A stretch of 64,000 nt of DNA from Bifidobacterium pullorum DSM 20433 (lineage in GTDB: Bacteria; Actinomycetota; Actinomycetes; Actinomycetales; Bifidobacteriaceae), in assembly GCF_000771405.1 (NCBI RefSeq), contig NZ_JDUI01000001.1, positions 124,001 through 188,000 on the forward strand, in the 5' to 3' direction. The translations under genes and the position numbers were made by a program. Positions 57,736 through 64,000 of the stretch are shown here, piece after piece (position 1 is the stretch's first letter; each line of letters begins with the position of its first letter). The notes beneath the pieces are model-generated. The model searched no databases and was not told where the DNA came from. It saw only the letters and a list, made by a program, of their open reading frames with translations.

Positions 57736-59133
57736 CTATGCGCTGTGGCGGCCGCGCGGCTTCCTCCGCAGCGGCAACAGGCCACGGCGCCGTGGCTTCT
57801 TCGCGCCGGCATCCGCCGCGGCGTTCTCCGCCGATTCGGGCCCGGGCGCGGGCTCGGACTCCGGCTCAGCCGCGGCCTCCGGCTCGACGCTCTCCTCCTC
57901 CAGCTCAGTCCCGGCCTCGACCGGCTCGGTCTCAGCGGGCTCGGTCTCGACAGGCTCCGTCTCGGTCGTCTCCAGCACAACCGGTTCCAGTACAACCGGT
58001 TCCAGTCTGGCGATTCCCAACTCGGCTTCCTCGGGCCAGGCATCCGGCGACGACGGTACGGCTTCCACCGGTTCCGCTTCGTCCATCGGCTCGTCGGATT
58101 CCGTCGGGGATGGGAACGTCATCGCCCCGTCCGCATCATCCGATTCGATGTTCTCTTCCTGTGTCGCATCCTCCACCTGCGATTCGACGCCGTCCTCGAC
58201 CGAGGTGACGGCCATGCCCCAATCGACGCCGTCCTCGACCGAGTAGGCGGTGTCCCCGGTCGGCTCGACGGATGCCGATGTATCGAAGTCCGTTTCCGAT
58301 GTGTCAGAGTCGATTGCATCAGAGTCCGACTGCGATGTGTCAGAGTCCATTGTGTCGGAGTCCGACTGCGTGGCGGCGTCGGTCGCATCCGATTCCTCGG
58401 CCTCCTCCGTTGGCTCGTCGGGAACATTCCGCCTGCGGCGACGCACCACCAGTACGACGACCGCGGACAGCGCCGCGATGACGACGACGCCCGCCGCCAC
58501 CGAGCCGATCAGGATGGGCAGTCGCGACTTCTCCTCGCGCTCGATTTCGCCGATCCGTTCGACCATGGCGATCGCCGACCCGGACCAATCCGGCGTGTCG
58601 TTCTCAACCAACGGATCCAATGCGGCTTGGGACAATTCGTCCACGGTCTGCTGGCGCCGCAGCCACTCATCGGAGTTCGAGGACACGGCGACGACCAGAT
58701 TGCCGTCATGCGAGGCGACGGCCAGCAGCACCGTATTGGGACCCGGATCGGTGGATTCCAGCACGTCGCTGGCCCACTGATCGACGTCGTCCTCCCCCGC
58801 GCTGAACGAGGTCAGGTACAACAGCCGCACCGATACGCCGCTATCCTCATGCAGCTGGTCGATGGCGTCGTTCACCGCGCCGACGTTGGAACCCAGCAGG
58901 TTCTCGGTGTCCGTGATCGAGCTGCTCAGCATGCCGCTGTCCTCCACGGCGGCATCGTCGCCCTCCTCGTCCGCAAGCCCGACGGGAGTTATCCACAGCA
59001 TGGCGGCAAATACCGCGGCAAGCAGGCAAACCAGCCGCTTCGTAAGGGTTTGCGGCGTTGCGTCCGCTCTGCGGCACTTCAAACGTTCGACCACCATGCC
59101 CATATTCCCACCTGTGTTGTTCGAATCCGACAT
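57736..59133 (-). CDS. TPM-domain membrane protein with acidic repeat tail
   Basis: The protein is about 465 aa. A signal/anchor helix (LVCLLAAVFAAMLWITPVG) precedes an extracytoplasmic TPM-type domain (GSNVGAVNDAIDQLHEDSGVSVRLLYL; NTVLLAVASHDGNLVVAVSSN). A second transmembrane helix (ILIGSVAAGVVVIAALSAVVV) with an RRRRR stop-transfer follows. The long acidic tail is made of DSDT and EPVETEPAETEPVEA-type repeats. TPM proteins are linked to photosystem or envelope maintenance. Several ATGs compete; 59133 was used, but the ATG at 59097 has the better ribosome spacing. Confidence 0.75.
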   Translation of the reverse strand: MSDSNNTGGNMGMVVERLKCRRADATPQTLTKRLVCLLAAVFAAMLWITPVGLADEEGDDAAVEDSGMLSSSITDTENLLGSNVGAVNDAIDQLHEDSGVSVRLLYLTSFSAGEDDVDQWASDVLESTDPGPNTVLLAVASHDGNLVVAVSSNSDEWLRRQQTVDELSQAALDPLVENDTPDWSGSAIAMVERIGEIEREEKSRLPILIGSVAAGVVVIAALSAVVVLVVRRRRRNVPDEPTEEAEESDATDAATQSDSDTMDSDTSQSDSDAIDSDTSETDFDTSASVEPTGDTAYSVEDGVDWGMAVTSVEDGVESQVEDATQEENIESDDADGAMTFPSPTESDEPMDEAEPVEAVPSSPDAWPEEAELGIARLEPVVLEPVVLETTETEPVETEPAETEPVEAGTELEEESVEPEAAAEPESEPAPGPESAENAAADAGAKKPRRRGLLPLRRKPRGRHSA

Positions 59134-59214
59134 ACCCTCCACCATAGCGGGCGGTTGCGCCAAAGCCGTCCGCTGGCATCGCCCGACCACCTCAAACAAG
59201 GAAAGGAACGCATC

Positions 59215-59508
59215 ATGGCACAGTATCAAGTGGATTCGGACCGCATCCAATCCTCCGGCGCGGCGGTATCGGCATCGGTCGCCGCGATCAGACAGGCCAC
59301 CGACGGCATGGTCGCGAATCTCAACGCACTGCAGGACGCATGGCATGGTTCGGCGGCCACGCAGTTCGCCTCAGTCGTCGCGCAGTGGCATGCGGCGCAA
59401 CAGCAGATGGACGCCTCGCTTGAATCGATCCAGAACGCGCTGACCCAAGCCTCCATGCTCTACGCCGACGCCGAGATGCAGGCCTCGCGGCTGTTCGCGG
59501 CGGGATGA
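59215..59508 (+). CDS. WXG100-family (ESAT-6-like) protein
   Basis: This 97-aa helical hairpin protein has the WXG motif as W-H-G in LQDAWHGSAATQF, with the predicted helices on either side (YQVDSDRIQSSGAAVSASVAAIRQA; MDASLESIQNALTQASMLYADAEM). WXG100 proteins are substrates of type VII secretion. No EccC/EssC ATPase or membrane component lies in the window. The gene is divergent from the TPM gene; AAGGAAAGG lies before the ATG. It ends in a long hairpin shared with the groL side. Confidence 0.85.
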   Translation: MAQYQVDSDRIQSSGAAVSASVAAIRQATDGMVANLNALQDAWHGSAATQFASVVAQWHAAQQQMDASLESIQNALTQASMLYADAEMQASRLFAAG

Positions 59509-59548
59509 TCCCGGTGCCTGCTCCGGCAGGGGACGCTCCGGATAACGA

Positions 59549-59588
59549 CGGGAGGGATGGACACCGGTTTCGGCGTCCATCCCTCCCG
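59549..59588. terminator. Bidirectional hairpin between WXG100 gene and groL
   Basis: A 14-bp perfect stem (CGGGAGGGATGGAC at 59549-59562, GTCCATCCCTCCCG at 59575-59588) with a 12-nt loop lies between the two convergent genes. The flanking bases are TTACG on the right and TTATC on the minus side. Confidence 0.7.
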
Positions 59589-59639
59589 TTACGCTATGCC
59601 CCTCCCTTCAGGGAAGGACCCTGTCGCTCATTCCCGCGA

Positions 59640-61337
<1,698 letters not shown>

Positions 61338-61364
61338 TTATCACTCTCGGCCTCCGAGTGCTAA
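61338..61364. promoter_or_regulatory. CIRCE element 1 upstream of groL
   Basis: TTATCACTC, 9-nt spacer, GAGTGCTAA: matches the HrcA operator TTAGCACTC-N9-GAGTGCTAA with one mismatch in the left arm. Confidence 0.85.
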
Positions 61365-61372
61365 TTGGGACA

Positions 61373-61399
61373 TTAGCACTCTCGGGGCCCGAGTGCCAA
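61373..61399. promoter_or_regulatory. CIRCE element 2 overlapping the groL promoter
   Basis: TTAGCACTC, 9-nt spacer, GAGTGCCAA: one mismatch to the HrcA consensus, 8 bp from element 1. On the minus strand its arms contain TTGGCA and TGCTAATGT, which fit a -35 and an extended -10 box. Confidence 0.88.
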
Positions 61400-61436
61400 C
61401 ACCGCCACGTCAATTGCGCTGTTGGCTGCAAAAACA

Positions 61437-62132
61437 TCACTGCGCGGCGATGTACACCACCACGATCGGGTCGGATATCCCCGTCGTCTGCTCGACGGTC
61501 GCGATGCCCAGCGTATTGGCGACATCCTGTGCGGTGGCCATATCGGTCTCGTTCTGATACCACACCACGTTCACCGCCGGCAACGTGCCGCCGGAAGGAT
61601 TCGCGGCGACCACGTTCGTATAGCCGACCGATTGCAGCACACCCATCTGCTGGGCGGCATACCCGTTGACCCCGGTGGCGTTGACGACACGGACGCCGGT
61701 GCCGTAGTTCACGGTCTGCTCCGGCGCGGCCGGTTCGGCCCCATCCTGCGACTGGTCGTCCCCGTCCGGCTCATCCTGCGCGCCATCCGTCTGATCCGTC
61801 TGATCCGTCTGATCGGACTGGTCGGATTGGTCGGACTGATCGTCCTGTGAATCGGACGCGTCCTGATCGTCGGACTGCCCGTCGTCCCCGGCGTCGGCCT
61901 GCGACGTCTGCGACTGGTTCGACCACGGCAACTGCACCTTGGCCAGTTCTCCGGAGGCGATGCCCCACGCCAGCAGCCCCGCCAGCGCGGCGGCCACGAT
62001 CACGATGAGGAACGGCGCGACGCGCGCCACGACCGAACGACGACCGCGGTGCACACCCACGGGGCCGCTCGGCGGATTGTCGAAGGCATCCCGCGGATAC
62101 GACTGGTAGCTTTCCTTCTCGCTGTGCGCCAT
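61437..62132 (-). CDS. LytR_C-domain envelope protein
   Basis: The 231-aa protein has a short basic cytoplasmic part, one transmembrane helix (about 38-60: [25 protein letters not shown]), and an extracytoplasmic disordered linker made of Asp/Gln/Ser repeats ([15 protein letters not shown]-type). A C-terminal LytR_C domain follows ([29 protein letters not shown]). Such proteins act at the cell wall alongside LytR-CpsA-Psr enzymes. It is convergent to nothing and divergent from ung, and sits upstream of groL's regulatory sites. Confidence 0.83.
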   Translation of the reverse strand: MAHSEKESYQSYPRDAFDNPPSGPVGVHRGRRSVVARVAPFLIVIVAAALAGLLAWGIASGELAKVQLPWSNQSQTSQADAGDDGQSDDQDASDSQDDQSDQSDQSDQTDQTDQTDGAQDEPDGDDQSQDGAEPAAPEQTVNYGTGVRVVNATGVNGYAAQQMGVLQSVGYTNVVAANPSGGTLPAVNVVWYQNETDMATAQDVANTLGIATVEQTTGISDPIVVVYIAAQ

Positions 62133-62261
62133 CAGAGTTCCCTTTCACGTCTGGTTCCATGCACGAGTGTAGCCGTCGCCATCGCCAGCACGCCACAGGC
62201 AGGCGGCAGCGTATACCGGATATGCACAGGTTCATCGAACGAGACGCCTAGAGTGGGAGGC

Positions 62262-62996
62262 ATGAGCACCACACATGTCAAGCCTCTGTCGGAGCTGGTC
62301 GACCCCGGGTGGGCCGAAGCGCTGGCCGACGTCGAACCGGCCGTCCACGCCATGGGCGATTTCCTGCGGGGCGAGCTGGCCGCGGGCAGACGGTATCTGC
62401 CGGCGAGCCGCAACATCCTGCGAGCCTTCACCATTCCGTTCGACAGCATCAAGGTGCTGATCGTCGGGCAGGACCCCTATCCGACCCCCGGCCATCCGGT
62501 GGGGCTCAGCTTCTGCGTGGCGCCGGACGTCAGGCCGCTGCCCAAAAGCCTGGTCAACATCTATAAGGAGCTTGTCGACGACCTTGGCGTACCGATGCCG
62601 GCCAACGGCGACCTGACGCCCTGGACCGGGCAGGGGGTGATGCTGCTCAACAGGTGTCTGACCGTACAGGTCAACAGGCCCGACAGCCATCAAGGCAAGG
62701 GGTGGGAGCAGATCACCGACGCGGCGGTCCGCGCATTGAACGCCCGCACGGACGAACAGGGGCGCCCCAAGCCGCTGGTGGCGATCCTCTGGGGGCGCAA
62801 GGCGCAGACCCTCGCTCCCCTGCTGAACAACGCCTTCATCATCACCTCGCCCCATCCAAGCCCCCTATCGGCATCACGGGGATTCTTCGGGTCGAAACCG
62901 TTCTCCCGAACCAACGAGGCGCTGATCCGGATGGGGGCGAAACCGGTAGATTGGTCCCTTCCGGCCGCCGACCCTCCCAATCAGCGGTTACAATAA
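62262..62996 (+). CDS. ung: Uracil-DNA glycosylase
   Basis: The 244-aa family 1 UDG has motif [14 protein letters not shown] with catalytic D71 and motif [15 protein letters not shown], where the conserved His lies in the HPSPL stretch. It removes uracil from DNA. The ATG at 62262 follows GGGAGG directly. GQDPYP replaces the more common GQDPYH, the variant seen in many Actinobacteria. It is followed by a moxR gene in the same direction 40 nt later. Confidence 0.92.
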   Translation: MSTTHVKPLSELVDPGWAEALADVEPAVHAMGDFLRGELAAGRRYLPASRNILRAFTIPFDSIKVLIVGQDPYPTPGHPVGLSFCVAPDVRPLPKSLVNIYKELVDDLGVPMPANGDLTPWTGQGVMLLNRCLTVQVNRPDSHQGKGWEQITDAAVRALNARTDEQGRPKPLVAILWGRKAQTLAPLLNNAFIITSPHPSPLSASRGFFGSKPFSRTNEALIRMGAKPVDWSLPAADPPNQRLQ

Positions 62997-63036
62997 CTGA
63001 CCTGAGTGAGCACACAGCCGACCGGAAGAAACCATC

Positions 63037-64000
63037 ATGCCGATTTTCCCCACCCACGCCTCGTCATCAGCGCAACCCGCACTCCAGCAGCAGACGCCAA
63101 CGCCCCACCCGCTCAGCCGGGAGGACCTCGCCCGTGCACGTCAGCTCGCCGACCGCATCCGCGCACGCTTCGCCCAGACCCTGGTCGGGCAGGACAACCT
63201 GCGCGAATCCCTGATCGTCACCCTCGTCGCCGGGGGGCATATCCTCATCGAATCGGTGCCCGGCCTGGCCAAGACCACGGCCGCCCAGACGCTGGCCACA
63301 TCGGTGTCCGGTACGTTCAAACGCGTGCAGTGCACCCCCGACCTCATGCCCTCCGATCTGGTCGGCACGCAGGTGTTCGATTTCGCCTCCCAGCGTTTCA
63401 CCACGCAGATCGGCCCGATTCACGCGAACTTCGTACTGCTGGATGAGATCAACCGGTCCAATGCCAAAACCCAGTCGGCCATGCTCGAGGCCATGGCCGA
63501 AGGCGCGACCACCATCGGCGGCGAGCGCATCGCGCTGCCCCGACCGTTCATGGTCATCGCCACCCAGAATCCCGTCGAGGAGGAGGGTACGTTCAATCTG
63601 CCGGAGGCGCAGATGGACCGTTTCATGATGAAGGCCGTCATGACCTATCCCACGGCCGACGAGGAACGGCGCATGCTGGCGCTGCTCACCCGGCGCGGCT
63701 CCGATGTGGTCGATGTCAACGCGCTCAGCCATGACGTGCTGTCCATCAGCGACGTGGAGTTCCTGCGCGCCTCGGCGCGACGCGTGCACGTTGCCGACGC
63801 GGTCATGCGCTACGCGGTCGACCTGGCCGCCACCACCCGCGGCGCTGGCCCCCATCCGCTGCAGGGCCTCGACGCCCTGGTGCGTCTGGGCGCCAGCCCC
63901 CGCGCCTCGATCGCGCTGGTCCGCATCGGACAGGCGTATGCGCTGCTGTCCGGGCGCGACTACGTGGTGCCCGAGGACATCAAGGCATTCATCCACGAGG
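63037..64000 (+). CDS. moxR: MoxR-family AAA+ ATPase (runs off right edge)
   Basis: The 321 codons present show a Ser/Gln-rich start (1-25), then the MoxR AAA+ domain: Walker A-like ESVPGLAKTTAAQ, the segment CTPDLMPSDLVG, Walker B VLLDEINRS, and ATQNPVEEEGTFNLPEAQMDRF. The C-terminal lid with PSDV-like positions is only partly in view. MoxR ATPases act as chaperone-like activators, usually next to DUF58 and von Willebrand-domain genes, which would lie beyond the edge. The ATG at 63037 lies 40 nt after ung. Confidence 0.9.
   Translation, partial: MPIFPTHASSSAQPALQQQTPTPHPLSREDLARARQLADRIRARFAQTLVGQDNLRESLIVTLVAGGHILIESVPGLAKTTAAQTLATSVSGTFKRVQCTPDLMPSDLVGTQVFDFASQRFTTQIGPIHANFVLLDEINRSNAKTQSAMLEAMAEGATTIGGERIALPRPFMVIATQNPVEEEGTFNLPEAQMDRFMMKAVMTYPTADEERRMLALLTRRGSDVVDVNALSHDVLSISDVEFLRASARRVHVADAVMRYAVDLAATTRGAGPHPLQGLDALVRLGASPRASIALVRIGQAYALLSGRDYVVPEDIKAFIHE

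Noticed and set aside
56863-59214. Long plus-strand open frame running into the WXG100 gene
   Set aside because: It is antisense to the response regulator and TPM genes; only the last 97 codons (from 59215) form a recognised protein.

Overview
The window is a piece of a high-G+C actinobacterial chromosome that looks like Bifidobacterium. The signs are the gluABCD-type glutamate/glutamine importer, an overlapping hisS-aspS pair, groL behind two CIRCE sites, clpC, DUF349, DUF3027, MoxR and TPM-domain genes, and an actinobacterial-type LexA box in front of rarA. The genus is inferred from gene content and no search was run.

Region 1 (1-3.5 kb): housekeeping genes (sbcD 5' end, macrodomain protein, nitrilase-family amidase, glycerate kinase, GNAT). 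Region 2 (3.6-25.2 kb) is an accessory defence island. It holds an XRE-MNT/HEPN (type VII) toxin-antitoxin pair with a palindromic operator. Next are three co-directional genes of unknown function (two glycine-rich membrane-type proteins and one TerB-like protein), an orphan DUF3427 helicase tail, and two abutting truncated insertion sequences. A seven-gene minus-strand operon follows, read from 23647 down to 9705: C5-cytosine methylase, SNF2 helicase (DrmD-like), type III Mod-like adenine methylase, type III Res-like helicase/nuclease, DrmA, DrmB (DUF1998), DrmC (PLD). This is a DISARM-type system with both kinds of methylase and an extra Res-type nuclease. The region is visibly poorer in G+C than its surroundings and is bounded by an ISL3-family element with a frameshifted transposase.

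Region 3 (25.2-41.9 kb): DUF1349 protein; an arsenic/metal cassette with an ArsC-ArsR fusion, a small redox protein, a DUF318/ArsP permease and an operator; two GNATs; an orphan immunity-like protein; a small bifidobacterial-type protein between a strong promoter and terminator; MFS exporter; glutaredoxin; class I amidotransferase; SOS-linked rarA; Ski2-like DUF3516 helicase. An XRE regulator sits in an unusual repeat-rich zone (39.0-40.8 kb), and PPK2 closes the region.

Region 4 (42-64 kb): core genes. These are the amino-acid ABC operon, hisS-aspS, a DUF349 protein, clpC, DUF3027, a cold-shock protein, an OmpR-type two-component pair, a TPM-domain membrane protein divergent from a lone WXG100 protein, groL, a LytR_C-domain protein, ung and a moxR gene running off the right edge. 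No rRNA, tRNA or CRISPR array was recognised.
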